The notes below the pieces were generated by a model, which saw only the letters and a program-made list of their open reading frames with translations, made no database searches and was not told the DNA's origin. A stretch of DNA of 64,000 nt, from assembly GCA_036785325.1 (NCBI GenBank), contig JAXIVH010000041.1, positions 682,001-746,000 of the forward strand. The letters are read 5' to 3'. The first letter of the stretch is position 1. Each line of letters starts with the position of its first letter. Source of the stretch: Urophycis tenuis. Lineage: Eukaryota; Chordata; Actinopteri; Gadiformes; Phycidae. The translations under genes and the position numbers were made by a program. Positions 36,270 to 48,443 of the stretch are shown piece by piece.

Positions 36270-38191
36270 CTTTCCACAGCCAACAGAACACACATGAATC
36301 AGCTTATTATTTCGACGACCCATGGGCAAATATAGTCATGCCATACGTCGTTGGAAAGCTTAGATTTCCCCGTTTAAAATGAGCCCATCTCCGAGCAATT
36401 TGGTTGCTCACAGACAAATCTGCGTCAGGTTGACTGAAGTCTACACAGCAGCTAAAGACATACCTTCAACGTTTCAATTAACATCAATCTTTCCTTACAG
36501 AACACAAATTAATTAGCTTAGTATTTCAACGACCCTTTAGTGAATATAGTCTTGCCATACGCCGTTGGAAAGCTTAGATTTCCCCGCTTAAAATGAGCCC
36601 ATCCTCGAGCAGTCTGGTTGATCACAGACTAAACTGCGTCAGGTTGACTGAAGTCTACCCAGCAGCTAAAAACATACCTTCAACGTTTCAATTAACATCA
36701 ATCTTTCCTTACAGAACACAAATTAATTAGCTTAGTATTTCAACGACCCATGAGTCAATATACTCTTGCCATACGCCGTTGGAAAGCTTAGATTTCCCCG
36801 CTTAAAATGAGCCCATCCGCGAGCAGTCTGGTTGATCACAGACTAAACTGCGTCAGGTTGACTGAAGTCTACCCAGCAGCTAAAAACATACCTTCAACGT
36901 TTCAATTAACATCAATCTTTCCTTACAGAACACAAATTAATTAGCTTAGTATCTCAATGACCCATGAGTCAATATAGTCTTGCCATACGCCGTTGGAAAG
37001 CTTAGATTTCCCCGCTTAAAATGAGCCCATCCGCGAGCAGTCTGGTTGATCACAGACTAAACTGCGTCAGGTTGAATGAAGTTTACCCAGCAGCTAAAAA
37101 CATACCTTCAACGTTTCAATTAACATCAATCTTTCCTTACAGAACACAAATTAATTAGCTTAGTATTTCAACGACCCATGAGTCAATATAGTCTTTCCAT
37201 ACGCCGTTGGAAAGCTTAGATTTCCCAGCTTAAAATGAGCCCATCCGCGAGCAGTCTGGTTGATCACAGACTAAACTGCGTCAGGTTGAATGAAGTCTAC
37301 CCAGCAGCTAAAAACATACCTTTAACGTTTCAATTGACATCAATCTTTCCTTACAGAACACAAATTAATTAGCTTAGTATTTCAACGGGCCATTAGTGAA
37401 TATAGTCTTGCCATACGCCGTTGAAAAGCGTAGATTTCCCCGCTTATAATGAGCCCATCCCCAAGCAATTTGGTTGCTCAGAGACAAAACTGTGTCAGGT
37501 TGACTGAAGTCTACCCAGCAGCTAAAAACATACCTTCAACGTTTCAATTAACATCAATCTTTCCTTACAGATCACAAATTAATTAGCTTAGTATTTCAAC
37601 GACCAATGAGTCAATATAGTCTTGCCATACGCCGTTGGAAAGCTTAGATTTCCCCGCTTAAAATGAGCCCATCCGCGAGCAGTCTGCTTGCTCACAGACA
37701 AAACTGCGTCAGGTTGACTGAAGTCTACCCAGCAGCTAAAAACATACCTTCAACGTTTCAATTAACATCAATCTTTCCTTACAGATCACAAATTAATTAG
37801 CTTAGTATTTCAACGACCCATGAGTCAATATAGTCTTGCCATATGCCGTTGGAAAGCTTAGATTTCCCCGCTTAAAATGAGCCCATCCGCGAGCAGTCTG
37901 GTTGCTCACAGACAAAACTGCGTCAGGTTGACTGAAGTCTACCCAGCAGCTAAAAACATACCTTCAACGTTTCAATTAAGATCAATCTTTCAATAAAGAA
38001 CAGAAATTAATTAGCTTAGTATTTCAACGACCCATGACTCAATATAATCTTGCCATACGCCGTTGGGAACCTTAGATTTCCCCGCTTAAAATGAGCCCAT
38101 CCCCGAGCAATTTGGTTGCTCACAGACAAAACTGCGTCAGGTTGACTGAAGTCTACCCAGCAGCTAAAAACATACCTTCAACTTTTCAATT
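36270..38191 (+). repeat. 214-bp satellite block (9 monomers)
   Basis: Net length is 9 x 214 - 4 bp. The monomer order begins post-insert class, then CATCCTCGAGCAG, then ATATACTCTTGCC, then TTTCAATGACCC-type. The same order restarts after copy 8. Confidence 0.97.
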
Positions 38192-38424
38192 CACGCGTTT
38201 TTTTTGTAATACGTGTAGCTATGATAAAGGACACATGTTTTGGCCTGTTTTATTATTCATAGTTGGCTTAACAGTAATAGAATATTATTATATGCTATAA
38301 GTGACCAGACGTCCGAGATCAAAACTGGGAGCATAATCCCCGAGAAGGGGGAAAAAAAGGGTCAGCTATGTTTAAGTATATATATATATGTGTGTGTATC
38401 TATGCGTGTGTGTGTGTGTATATA

Positions 38425-38470
<46 letters not shown>

Positions 38471-39166
38471 TGTGTTTTAATCACTTACTTGGAACGGCAT
38501 GATCCCACATCGCTGTGAAGGGATGGCGTTAACCAGGTGGGCGTGCAACCCCTCGAGAGAGTTGCTGCCTCACCGGCACTTGTACTTGTTCAGCCGGATG
38601 CAGTTCTTCACAACCACCTTCACAGAGACATACAGCTGTATGCCAGGGGGGTCATGTAACACACAACCTATTGCAAGGTCCTCATTTATGCTGGTGTCAT
38701 TTTGAAATGTTACCATATACAAGTTTGAATGGTTTTGACACACGATGACTGCAGAGACAGCTGCAGGATGGCCCACGAAGCAGGACGGAGGGGGCCTGTG
38801 GCTGTGCGGGGAGGACCAGCGGTATGGGTGCTGCCGACACAGGGGGCGGGCGGGCCACAGGCTGACGCAGCAGGAGGCCTCGGCTGGAGGCGGGTGGGCG
38901 CAGGAGGCTTCGGCCGGGTGGAGGACGACAACGCAGTGGGCTGAACGGGCCGGTTGGTGGGAGTCACAGGCTCTGGCTCATCAACAAATAACCTGGAAAT
39001 ATAAAATACACACGTGATCAGTATTGATATTGATATCTTTTATAAGAACACTGTTCATACCGTTTACACTTTTTATACAACTGTTTATACAATGTCCATA
39101 CTGTTTATTTATTAATGTTTATCACTGAAAAATAAAGGTGACTTGGTATGACTTGTGTGCTATTTT
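38192..39166 (+). repeat. Satellite insert copy 8
   Basis: 975 bp. The microsatellite reads GTGTATCTATGCG, a substitution shared with copies 10, 11, 13 and 14. The TG tract has a private TTTGTGTG interruption near 38466. Confidence 0.95.
38489..38992 (-). pseudogene. Captured exon fragment, copy 8
   Basis: 504 bp with both splice signals. Shared TGA at 38570-38572. Confidence 0.7.
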
Positions 39167-40086
39167 CTTTCCACAGCCAACAGAACACACATGAATCAGC
39201 TTATTATTTCGACGACCCATGGGCAAATATAGTCATGCCATACGTCGTTGGAAAGCTTAGATTTCCCCGTTTAAAATGAGCCCATCTCCGAGCAATTTGG
39301 TTGCTCACAGACAAATCTGCGTCAGGTTGACTGAAGTCTACACAGCAGCTAAAGACATACCTTCAACGTTTCAATTAACATCAATCTTTCCTTACAGAAC
39401 ACAAATTAATTAGCTTAGTATTTCAACGACCCTTTAGTGAATATAGTCTTGCCATACGCCGTTGGAAAGCTTAGATTTCCCCGCTTAAAATGAGCCCATC
39501 CTCGAGCAGTCTGGTTGATCACAGACTAAACTGCGTCAGGTTGACTGAAGTCTACCCAGCAGCTAAAAACATACCTTCAACGTTTCAATTAACATCAATC
39601 TTTCCTTACAGAACACAAATTAATTAGCTTAGTATTTCAACGACCCATGAGTCAATATACTCTTGCGATACGCCGTTGGAAAGCTTAGATTTCCCCGCTT
39701 AAAATGAGCCCATCCGCGAGCAGTCTGGTTGATCACAGACTAAACTGCGTCAGGTTGACTGAAGTCTACCCAGCAGCTAAAAACATACCTTCAACGTTTC
39801 AATTAACATCAATCTTTCCTTACAGAACACAAATTAATTAGCTTAGTATTTCAATGACCCATGAGTCAATATAGTCTTGCCATACGCCGTTGGAAAGCTT
39901 AGATTTCCCCGCTTAAAATGAGCCCATCCGCGAGCAGTCTGGTTGATCACAGACTAAACTGCGTCAGGTTGAATGAAGTCTACCCAGCAGCTAAAAACAT
40001 ACCTTTAACGTTTCAATTAACATCAATCTTTCCTTACAGAACACAAATAAATTAGCTTAGTATTTCAACGACCCTTTGGTGAATAT
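39167..40086 (+). repeat. 214-bp satellite, left half of transposon-split block
   Basis: Together with 42501-43502 this block is 9 x 214 - 4 bp, the same count as 36270-38191. The monomer is cut at GGTGAATAT, and the last six bases (GAATAT, 40081-40086) are the left target-site duplication of the fold-back element. Confidence 0.97.
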
Positions 40087-40961
40087 TATGAGGGGCCGTT
40101 TAGGACTTAACTATTGAGACACTCTTACACTCACTACTGAGACACTCTCACACATACTAATGAAACACTCTTACATTCACTATTGAAACGCTCTCACACT
40201 CACTATTGAAACACTCACACATACATACATACTCTGTAAACCTATGCACGCTCATATATAAAACATTATATACACTCGTCTGAAACACTTACACATACAT
40301 ATGAGAAACACACACGCATACATATATACTTCCGTGTCATATACACATACATATGAAATGCTTGCATGCATACAAGTGAAACATTTATACGTATCTATAC
40401 ACTATACACTCATGCATTCACATATGAAAATGTTATACATATATATTGTTGAACATTTATACATTCATAACTGAATCTCTTGCATGATTACAAAGATATA
40501 AAAAGTTTAGATGCATGTGCAAGTGTTTCATATATATTTGTATAAATGTTTCAAATGTGCATGTATACGTTTTCAATTATAAGTGTGTATGCTCTCACAT
40601 GAGGATGTGCAAGCGTTTCACATGTATTCATACAAGTAATTTCAGTAGTGACCGTGAGAGCGTTTCAATAGTGTATGTGAGAGCGTTTCAATGGTGTATG
40701 TGAGAGCGTTTCAATAGTGTATGTAAGAGCGTTTCAGTAGTATGTATGAATGAAATCTCACTAGCATACGGAAGGTATCTCACTTTCACCGGAAGGCGGA
40801 AGTAAAGAGTGCAGAATTTGAACAGCGAAAAATTTTGCGCTAATATTGAAGTGATGGTTCGGAGTAAAATTCACCCAATAATCCAGCCAAATACCCCCTC
40901 AGATGCATTTTTAGCGACGGTCTATATTTATCAAGTTTAGGGGTATCAGCCGAATGGCTTA
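40087..40961 (+). repeat. Left inverted arm of fold-back element
   Basis: Mostly degenerate 23-bp tandem units of ACTATTGAAACRCTCTYACA type. They run in one sense from about 40110 to 40480 and in the opposite sense (GAGAGCGTTTCAATAGTG) from about 40510 to 40740, so the arm is itself a loose palindrome centred near 40495. The inner end (about 40741-40961) is non-repetitive and nearly identical to the reverse complement of 41644-41860. Confidence 0.9.
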
Positions 40962-40964
40962 TTA

Positions 40965-41115
40965 AGGCTGGTTTATGCTTCTGCGTAGGGATTGCGTGGG
41001 GTTTACGTCTCGAAATGCAATTCATTGCCACACCGGTAGAGGGACCAGAATGACCATTCTGGTTATTACATACGGATGCAAAAGTTTTATATATATATGC
41101 TTCGACTGATTGGCG

Positions 41116-41173
<58 letters not shown>

Positions 41174-41453
41174 CGCCAATCAGCCGAAGCATTTATCAAG
41201 GCTGTGTTTACACCGTGGCGGTGTTTACGAGTGGAAAACGGAAAAGCGATCTCCAGCCAATGTAGTTCGCGGACCAATCACAGCCAAAGCCAACGCGTTG
41301 GGACGGCGTAGAGACGGCGTCGCCTCGACGCGCGTCTAGGATTTGGGGAGGTGCACGTCAAGGACGTAAAGGGTCTGCAAAGGGTCCGCAAAGGGTCCGC
41401 CGTCCCCCCGCGTCGCGTCGACGCGGAAGTATAAACGAAGCATAACCCAGCCT
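40965..41453. mobile_element. Candidate nested inverted-repeat element
   Basis: The sequence starts AGGCTGGTTTATGCTTC and ends with the reverse complement of AGGCTGGGTTATGCTTC (16 of 17 bases match), spanning ~489 bp in the centre of the fold-back element. It holds the (TA)n hairpin and a GC-rich, CpG-rich part (about 41280-41425) with repeated AAGGGTCYGC units. No clear target duplication flanks it, so it may be a truncated MITE-like insertion or part of the original centre. Confidence 0.5.
41097..41192. repeat. (TA)n tract inside a 22-bp inverted repeat
   Basis: A 52-bp pure AT alternation (41119-41170) lies between arms ATGCTTCGACTGATTGGCGA... (41097-41118) and its reverse complement with one mismatch (41171-41192). 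The structure can extrude as a cruciform. Open frames through it (Ile-Tyr repeats) are artefacts. Confidence 0.93.
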
Positions 41454-41643
41454 AGTTGAAGCAACAGCTAGTTGAAGCTATCAGAAAAGTGCTCCTTTAA
41501 ATAAACTCCTGGTGTACTAACAAACTTTAAAATGCCTCGTTTTGTGAGCACAGACCATATATGTACTACTACAGAAGTTGGGTAACAATCCATGCATTAT
41601 TAGTGGGGTAATTTACGAGATATACACACGGACACTCCAATAC
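41454..41643. other. Unpaired centre of fold-back element
   Basis: About 190 bp not matched in the left arm. Contains a short duplication of AGTTGAAGC (41455 and 41471 region). No gene, and nothing further recognised. Confidence 0.5.
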
Positions 41644-42494
41644 TAAGCCATTCGGCTGATACCCCTAAACTTGATAAATATAGACCGTCGCTAAAAATGC
41701 ATCTGAGGGGGTATTTGGCTGGATTATTGGGTGAATTTTACTCCGAACCATCACTTTAAGATTAGCGCAAAATTTTTCGCTGTTCAAATTCTGCACTCGT
41801 TACTTCCGCCTTCCGGTGAAAGTGAGATACCTTCCGTATGCTAGTGAGATTTCATTCATACATACTACTGAAACGCTCTTACATACACCATTGAAACGCT
41901 CTCACATACACTATTGAAACGCTCTCACGGTCACTACTGAAATTACTTGTATGAATACTTATGAAACGCTTGCACATCCTCATGTGAGAGCATACACACT
42001 TATAATTGAAAAAACGTATACATACACATTTGAAACATTTATACAAATATATATGAAACACTTGCACATGCATCTAAACTTTTTATATCTTTGTAATCAT
42101 ATGCAAGAGATTCAGTTATGAATGTAGTGTTCAACAATATGTATGTATAACATTTTCATATGTGAATGCACGAGTGTTTCAGATAGATTCGTATAAATGT
42201 TTCACTTGTATGCATGCAAGCATTTCATATGTATGTGTATATGACACGGAAGTATATATGTATGCGTGTGTGTTTCTCATATGTATGTGTAAGTGTTTCA
42301 GACGAGTGTGTATAATGTTTTATATATGAGCGTGCATAGGTTTACAGAGTATGTATGTATGTGTGAGTGTTTCAATAGTGAGTGTGAGAGCGTTTCAATA
42401 GTGAATCTAAGAGTGTTTCATTAGTATGTGTGAGAGTGTCTCAGTAGTGAGTGTAAGAGTGTCTCAATAGTTAAGTCCTAAACGGCCCCTCATA
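41644..42494 (-). repeat. Right inverted arm of fold-back element
   Basis: Reverse complement of the left arm with small indels (851 versus 875 bp) and scattered substitutions, for example TAATCTTAAAG versus TAATATTGAAG when aligned. The 23-bp units flip orientation near 42090, mirroring the left arm. Ends CGGCCCCTCATA, then the GAATAT duplication. Confidence 0.9.
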
Positions 42495-42500
42495 GAATAT

Positions 42501-43502
42501 AGTCTTGCCATACGCCGTTGGAAAGCTTAGATTTCCCCGCTTATAATGCGCCCATCCCTGAGCAATTTGGTTGCTCACAGACTAAACTGCGTCAGGTTGA
42601 CTGAAGTCTACCCAGCAGCTAAAAACATACCTTCAACGTTTCAATTAACATCAATCTTTCCTTACAGAACACAAATTAATTAGCTTAGTATTTCAACGAC
42701 CCATGAGTCAATATAGTCTTTCCATACGCCGTTGGAAAGCTTAGATTTCCCCGCTTAAAATGAGCCCATCCGCGAGCAGTCTGGTTGATCACAGACTAAA
42801 CTGCGTCAGGTTGAATGAAGTCTACCCAGCAGCTAAAAACATACCTTTAACGTTTCAATTGACATCAATCTTTCCTTACAGAACACAAATTAATTAGCTT
42901 AGTATTTCAACGGGCCATTAGTGAATATAGTCTTGCCATACGCCGTTGAAAAGCTTAGATTTCCCCGCTTATAATGAGCCCATCCCCAAGCAATTTGGTT
43001 GCTCAGAGACAAAACTGTGTCAGGTTGACTGAAGTCTACCCAGCAGCTAAAAACATACCTTCAACGTTTCAATTAACATCAATCTTTCCTTACAGATCAC
43101 AAATTAATTAGCTTAGTATTTCAACGACCAATGAGTCAATATAGTCTTGCCATACGCCGTTGGAAAGCTTAGATTTCCCCGCTTAAAATGAGCCCATCCG
43201 CGAGCAGTCTGCTCGCTCACAGACAAAACTGCGTCAGGTTGACTGAAGTCTACCCAGCAGCTAAAAACATACCTTCAACGTTTCAATTAAGATCAATCTT
43301 TCAATAAAGAACAGAAATTAATTAGCTTAGTATTTCAACGACCCATGACTCAATATAGTCTTGCCATATGCCGTTGGGAACCTTAGATTTCCCTGCTTAA
43401 AATGAGCCCATCCCCGAGCAATTTGGTTGTTCACAGACAAAACTGCATCAGTTTGACTGAAGTCTACCCAGCAGCTAAAAACATACCTTCAACTTTTCAA
43501 TT
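42501..43502 (+). repeat. 214-bp satellite, right half of transposon-split block
   Basis: The monomer resumes at AGTCTTGCC directly after the second GAATAT. Contains ATAATGCGCCC (private), CTTTCCATACG, the TTGACATCAATC class with CGGGCCATTAGTG, and a pre-insert monomer with CTGCTCGCTC. Confidence 0.97.
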
Positions 43503-43740
43503 CACGCGTTTTTTTTGTAACACGTGTAGCTATGATAAAGGACACATGTTTTGGCCTGTTTTATTATTCATAGTTGGCTTAACAGTAATAGAATATTATT
43601 ATATGCTATAAGTGACCAGACGTCCGAGATCAAAACTGGGAGCATAATCCCCGAGAAGGGGGAAAAAAAGGGTCAGCTATGTTTAAGTATATATATATAT
43701 GTGTGTGTATATATGCGTGTGTGTGTTTGTATATATGCGC

Positions 43741-43771
<31 letters not shown>

Positions 43772-44478
43772 TGTGTGTGTGTGTGTGTTTTAATCACTTA
43801 CTTGGAACGGCATAATCCCACATCGCTGTGAAGGGATGGCGTTAACCAGGTGGGCGTGCAACCCCTCGAGAGAGTTGCTGCCTCACCGGCACTTGTACTT
43901 GTTCAGCCGGATGCAGTTCTTCACAACCACCTTCACAGAGACATACAGCGTATGCCAGGGGGGTCATGTAACACACAACCTATTGCAAGGTCCTCATTTA
44001 TGCTGGTGTCATTTTGAAATGTTACCATATACAAGTTTGAATGGTTTTGACACACGATGACTGCAGAGACAGCTGCAGGATGGCCCACGAAGCAGGACGG
44101 AGGGGGCCTGTGGCTGTGCGGGGAGGACCAGCGGTATGGGTGCTGCCGACACAGGGGGCGGGCGGGCCACAGGCTGACGCAGCAGGAGGCCTCGGCTGGA
44201 GGCGGGTGGGCGCAGGAGGCTTCGGCCGGGTGGAGGACGACAACGCAGTGGGCTGAACGGGCCGGTTGGTGGGAGTCACAGGCTCTGGCTCATCAACAAA
44301 TAACCTGGAAATATAAAATACACACGTGATCAGTATTGATATTGATATCTTTTATAAGAACACTGTTCATACCGTTTACACTTTTTATACAACTGTTTAT
44401 ACAATGTCCATACTGTTTATTTATTAATGTTTATCACTGAAAAATAAAGGTGACTTGGTATGACTTGTGTGCTATTTT
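43503..44478 (+). repeat. Satellite insert copy 9
   Basis: 976 bp. The TG tract is interrupted by TGTATGTG as in copy 5, with a private GTGTTTGTATATATG. The adjoining monomer has private ATTTGGTTGTTCACAG and CTGCATCAGTTTG. Confidence 0.95.
43802..44304 (-). pseudogene. Captured exon fragment, copy 9 (extra frameshift)
   Basis: 503 bp. A one-base deletion at about 43950 (CATACAGCGTATGCC) adds a further frameshift upstream of the shared TGA (43883-43885). Splice signals are intact. The plus strand reads CATAATCCC as in copy 5. Confidence 0.7.
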
Positions 44479-47470
44479 CTTTCCACAGCCAACAGAACAC
44501 ACATGAATCAGCTTATTATTTCGACGACCCATGGGCAAATATAGTCATGCCATACGTCGTTGGAAAGCTTAGATTTCCCCGTTTAAAATGAGCCCATCTC
44601 CGAGCAATTTGGTTGCTCACAGACAAATCTGCGTCAGGTTGACTGAAGTCTACACAGCAGCTAAAGACATACCTTCAACGTTTCAATTAACATCAATCTT
44701 TCCTTACAGAACACAAATTAATTAGCTTAGTATTTCAACGACCCTTTAGTGAATATAGTCTTGCCATACGCTGTTGGAAAGCTTAGATTTCCCCGCTTAT
44801 AATGAGCCCATCCCTGAGCAATTTGGTTGCTCACAGACTAAACTGCGTCAGGTTGACTGAAGTCTACCCAGCAGCTAAAAACATACCTTCAACGTTTCAA
44901 TTAACATCAATCTTTCCTTACAGAACACAAATTAATTAGCTTAGTATTTCAACGACCCATGAGTGAATATAGTCTTTCCATACGCCGTTGGAAAGCTTAG
45001 ATTTCCCCGCTTAAAATGAGCCCATCCGCGAGCAGTCTGGTTGATCACAGACTAAACTGCGTCAGGTTGAATGAAGTCTACCCAGCAGCTAAAAACATAC
45101 CTTTAACGTTTCAATTGACATCAATCTTTCCTTACAGAACACAAATTAATTAGCTTAGTATTTCAACGGGCCATTGGTGAATATAGTCTTGCCATACGCC
45201 GTTGAAAAGCTTAGATTTCCCCGCTTAAAATGAGCCCATCCGCGAGCAGTCTGGTTGATCACAGACTAAACTGCGTCAGGTTGACTGAAGTCTACCCAGC
45301 AGCTAAAAACATACCTTCAACGTTTCAATTAACATCAATCTTTCCTTACAGAACACAAATTAATTAGCTTAGTATTTCAATGACCCATGAGTCAATATAG
45401 TCTTGCCATAGGCCGTTGGAAAGCTTAGATTTCCCCGCTTAAAATGAGCCCATCCGCGAGCAGTCTGGTTGATCACAGACTAAACTGCGTCAGGTTGAAT
45501 GAAGTCTACCCAGCAGCTAAAAACATACCTTTAACGTTTCAATTAACATCAATCTTTCCTTACAGAACACAAATTAATTAGCTTAGTATTTCAAAGACCC
45601 TTTGGTGAATATAGTCTTGCCATACGCCGTTGAAAAGCTTAGATTTCCCCGCTTATAATGAGCCCATCCCCAAGCAATTTGGTTGCTCAGAGACAAAACT
45701 GTGTCAGGTTGACTGAAGTCTACCCAGCAGCTAAAAACATACCTTCAACGTTTCAATTAACATCAATCTTTCCTTACAGATCACAAATTAATTAGCTTAG
45801 TATTTCAACGACCAATGAGTCAATATAGTCTTGCCATACGCCGTTGGAAAGCTTAGATTTCCCCGCTTAAAATGAGCCCATCCGCGAGCAGTCTGCTTGC
45901 TCAAAGACAAAACTGCGTCAGGTTGACTGAAGTCTACACAGCAGCTAAAGACATACCTTCAACGTTTCAATTAACATCAATCTTTCCTTACAGAACACAA
46001 ATTAATTAGCTTAGTATTTAAACGACCCATGAGTCAATATAGTCTTGCCATACGCCATTGGAAAGCTTAGATTTCCCCGCTTAAAATGAGCCCATCCGCG
46101 AGCAGTCTGGTTGATCACAGACTAAACTGCGTCAGGTTGACTGAAGTCTACCCAGCAGCTAAAAACATACCTTCAACGTTTCAATTAACATCAATCTTTC
46201 CTTACAGAACACAAATTAATTAGCTTAGTATTTCAACGACCCATGAGTTAATATAGTCTTGCCATACGCCGTTGGAAAGCTTAGATTTCCCCGCTTAAAA
46301 TGAGCCCATCCGCGAGCAGTCTGGTTGATCACAGACTAAACTGCGTCAGGTTGACTGAAGTCTACCCAGCAGCTAAAAACATACCTTCAACGTTTCAATT
46401 AACATCAATCTTTCCTTACAGAACACAAATTAATTAGCTAAGTATTTCAACGACCCTTTGGTGAATATAGTCTTGCCATACGCCGTTGGAAAGCTTAGAT
46501 TTCCCCGCTTAAAATGAGCCCATCCGCGAGCAGTCTGGTTGATCACAGACTAAACTGCGTCAGGTTGAATGAAGTCTACCCAGCAGCCAAAAACATACCT
46601 TTAACGTTTCAATTAACATCAATCTTTCCTTACAGAACACAAATGAATTAGCTTAGTATTTCAACGGCCCTTTGGTGAATATAGTCTTACCATACGCCGT
46701 TGAAAAGCTTAGATTTCCCTGCTTAAAATGAGCCCATCCGCCAGCAGTCTGGTTGATCACAGACAAAACTGTGTCAGGTTGAGTGAAGTCTACCCAGCAG
46801 CTAAAAACATACCTTCAACGTTTCAATTAACATCAATCTTTCCTTACAGAACACAAATTAATTATCTTAGTATTTCAACGACCCATGAGTCAATATAGTC
46901 TTGCTATACGCCGTTGGAAAGCTTAGATTTCCCCGCTTAAAATGAGCCCATCCCCAAGCAATTTGGTTGCTCAGAGACAAAACTGTGTCAGGTTGACTGA
47001 AGTCTACCCAGCAGCTAAAAACATACCTTCAACGTTTCAATTAACATCAATCTTTCCTTACAGATCACAAATTAATTAGCTTAGTATTTCAACGACCCAT
47101 GAGTCAATATAGTCTTGCCATATGCCGTTGGAAAGCTTAGATTTCCCCGCTTAAAATGAGCCCATCCGCGAGCAGTCTGGTTGCTCACAGACAAAACTGC
47201 GTCAGGTTGACTGAAGTCTACCCAGCAGCTAAAAACATACCTTCAACGTTTCAATTAAGATCAATCTTTCAATAAAGAACAGAAATTAATTAGCTTAGTA
47301 TTTCAACGACCCATGACTCAATATAATCTTGCCATACGCCGTTGGGAACCTTAGATTTCCCCGCTTAAAATGAGCCCATCCCCGAGCAATTTGGTTGCTC
47401 ACAGACAAAACTGCGTCAGGTTGACTGAAGTCTACCCAGCAGCTAAAAACATACCTTCAACTTTTCAATT
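44479..47470 (+). repeat. 214-bp satellite block (14 monomers)
   Basis: Net length is 14 x 214 - 4 bp. From about 44990 onward it matches 49383 onward at an offset of exactly 4393 bp (TTGACATCAATC at 45113/49506; CGCCATTGG at 46053/50446). Confidence 0.97.
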
Positions 47471-47697
47471 CACGCGTTTTTTTTGTAATACGTGTAGCTA
47501 TGATAAAGGACACATGTTTTGGCCTGTTTTATTATTCATAGTTGGCTTAACAGTAATAGAATATTATTATATGCTATAAGTGACCAGACGTCCGAGATCA
47601 AAACTGGGAGCATAATCCCAGAGAAGGGGGAAAAAAAGGGTCAGCTATGTTTAAGTATATATATATATGTGTGTGTATCTATGCGTGTGTGTGTGTG

Positions 47698-47755
<58 letters not shown>

Positions 47756-48443
47756 AATCACTTACTTGGAACGGCATGATCCCACATCGCTGTGAAGGGA
47801 TGGCGTTAACCAGGTGGGCGTGCAACCCCTCGAGAGAGTTGCTGCCTCACCGGCACTTGTACTTGTTCAGCCGGATGCAGTTCTTCACAACCACCTTCAC
47901 AGAGACATACAGCTGTATGCCAGGGGGGTCATGTAACACACAACCTATTGCAAGGTCCTCATTTATGCTGGTGTCATTTTGAAATGTTACCATATACAAG
48001 TTTGAATGGTTTTGACACACGATGACTGCAGAGACAGCTGCAGGATGGCCCACGAAGCAGGACGGAGGGGGCCTGTGGCTGTGCGGGGAGGACCAGCGGT
48101 ATGGGTGCTGCCGACACAGGGGGCGGGCGGGCCACAGGCTGACGCAGCAGGAGGCCTCGGCTGGAGGCGGGTGGGCGCAGGAGGCTTCGGCCGGGTGGAG
48201 GACGACAACGCAGTGGGCTGAACGGGCCGGTTGGTGGGAGTCACAGGCTCTGGCTCATCAACAAATAACCTGGAAATATAAAATACACACGTGATCAGTA
48301 TTGATATTGATATCTTTTATAAGAACACTGTTCATACCGTTTACACTTTTTATACAACTGTTTATACAATGTCCATACTGTTTATTTATTAATGTTTATC
48401 ACTGAAAAATAAAGGTGACTTGGTATGACTTGTGTGCTATTTT
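47471..48443 (+). repeat. Satellite insert copy 10
   Basis: 973 bp. Shares ATAATCCCAGAGAAGGGG (others CCCCGAGAAGG) only with copy 11, its duplication partner. Has the GTATCTATGCG microsatellite marker. The following monomer carries ATACATCGTTGG. Confidence 0.95.
47766..48269 (-). pseudogene. Captured exon fragment, copy 10
   Basis: 504 bp, both splice signals present, shared TGA at 47847-47849. Confidence 0.7.

Larger units (their letters stand above)
40087..42494. mobile_element. Non-autonomous fold-back DNA transposon
   Basis: A 2408-bp element inserted in a satellite monomer, flanked by GAATAT on both sides (40081-40086, 42495-42500); the empty site GGTGAATATAGTCTTG is present in neighbouring monomers. 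Termini are perfect inverted repeats beginning TATGAGGGGCCGTTTAGGAC. Inverted arms extend over about 875 bp (left) and 851 bp (right), separated by a 0.68-kb centre. No transposase-like frame exists, so it would depend on a partner element. The 6-bp duplication with TAT...ATA ends fits what I recall of the eukaryotic IS3EU group better than hAT (8 bp), piggyBac (TTAA) or Tc1/mariner (TA), but this assignment is tentative. Confidence 0.92.

Noticed and set aside
40840..41339. 145-codon minus and 87-codon plus frames in the fold-back element
   Set aside because: Both pass through (TA)n giving Ile-Tyr repeats and have no transposase motif.
40515..42073. Two similar 62-64-codon frames on opposite strands
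   Set aside because: They are the same arm sequence seen twice because of the inverted repeat.
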